DNA of 28,917 bases, taken from positions 1-28,917 of the forward strand of contig JALLBK010000247.1 in NCBI GenBank assembly GCA_036940085.1, in the 5' to 3' direction. Origin of the DNA: Discostella pseudostelligera. Taxonomy: Eukaryota > Bacillariophyta > Thalassiosirophyceae > Thalassiosirales > Thalassiosiraceae. Position numbers and translations under genes: made by a program. This document shows, in pieces, positions 28,598 to 28,917 of the stretch. The notes beneath the pieces were generated by a model. The model was not told the origin of the DNA. It saw only the letters and a program-made list of their open reading frames with translations, and searched no databases. Position 1 is the stretch's first letter. Every line of letters starts with the position of its first letter.

Positions 28598-28917
28598 AAT
28601 TTAATGAATCGATCGAGACGGATGGTATGGCTCTCGATGCTGTGCGTGGTTTGGATGTTGATGTGCTCCTGAACGCTAGACGGCGGCGAGAGATCAGATC
28701 ATTGTTCGCATTGCAATAGCATTGCATTGCATTGCACTGTATTGATCTTGTAAGACGTTTGTGTTGGTGTTGGTGTGTTGTGTTGCAGAATGAATGTTGA
28801 ATGCGCTAAATAGCATGCGCTGCATCCAACGCGCGTCGGTACTTTGTACTTTCACTTACTCCTAGTATGGGCACACAAAAGTCCCGGGAAAAAGTTGTTG
28901 TTTCCGAGAAATTCCCC
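28598..28917. other. Upstream flank of the ankyrin gene
   Basis: 320 bp upstream of the ankyrin gene start. Contains an ATTGC run (GCATTGCATTGCATTGCACT near 28720) and GTGTTGGTGTTGGTGTGTTG near 28761. No E2F/E-box module, no gene start and no RNA gene was recognised. Confidence 0.55.

Overview
The window looks like nuclear DNA of a photosynthetic stramenopile, most likely a centric diatom (Thalassiosira/Skeletonema/Cyclotella type). This is an inference from several signs: short GTAAGT/GTGAGT...AG introns (76-184 nt, one of 394 nt); compact gene spacing on both strands; Ser/Thr/Asp/Gln-rich low-complexity inserts in conserved proteins; an ASAFAP-like plastid presequence; and protein types common in diatoms (ShK plus prolyl-4-hydroxylase, large ankyrin proteins). 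No phage, IS, CRISPR, rRNA or tRNA was seen. A lone N sits at 26755 between two identical 72-nt copies, which points to a draft assembly.

Layout, left to right: longin R-SNARE-like VAMP (+, 254-1299); cyclic nucleotide phosphodiesterase (+, 2472-5372); LSM4 (+, 5946-6798, start codon alone on exon 1); choline-transporter-like SLC44/PNS1 protein (-, 6962-9332, five exons); purine nucleoside phosphorylase (+, 10013-11287); SLC10A7/BASS4-like carrier with plastid presequence (-, 11493-13027, three exons); very long CLEC16A/GFS9-like FPL-domain protein (-, 13657-18960); ALG14 (+, 19361-20287); TauE/SafE family permease (+, 20724-22352); secreted ShK/prolyl-4-hydroxylase-like protein (-, 22490-24456, three exons); ankyrin-repeat protein (-, 25032-28597, three exons, interrupted by the apparent assembly artefact). 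These are mostly housekeeping and membrane-traffic genes and do not form one pathway. SNARE, CLEC16A-like and ALG14 all belong to endomembrane biology; CTL, SLC10A7-like and TauE are transporters.

The most interesting non-coding signal is a recurring module in several intergenic regions. An E-box/G-box (CCACRTGG, often followed by GAAGTG and TCGAGTCGA) is paired with an E2F-like TTTCCCGCCAAA site. It occurs as three tandem units upstream of the phosphodiesterase, a 3-4 unit array upstream of LSM4, and looser copies upstream of the SLC10A7-like gene and in the CLEC16A/ALG14 divergent promoter. E2F-like sites without the E-box cluster upstream of the TauE and ShK/P4H genes. The most interesting protein signals are a prolyl-4-hydroxylase domain that seems to have lost its iron ligands, and an R-SNARE whose zero-layer Arg position holds Asn. 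Splice sites were inferred by eye from consensus, reading phase and family alignment; no transcript data were available.
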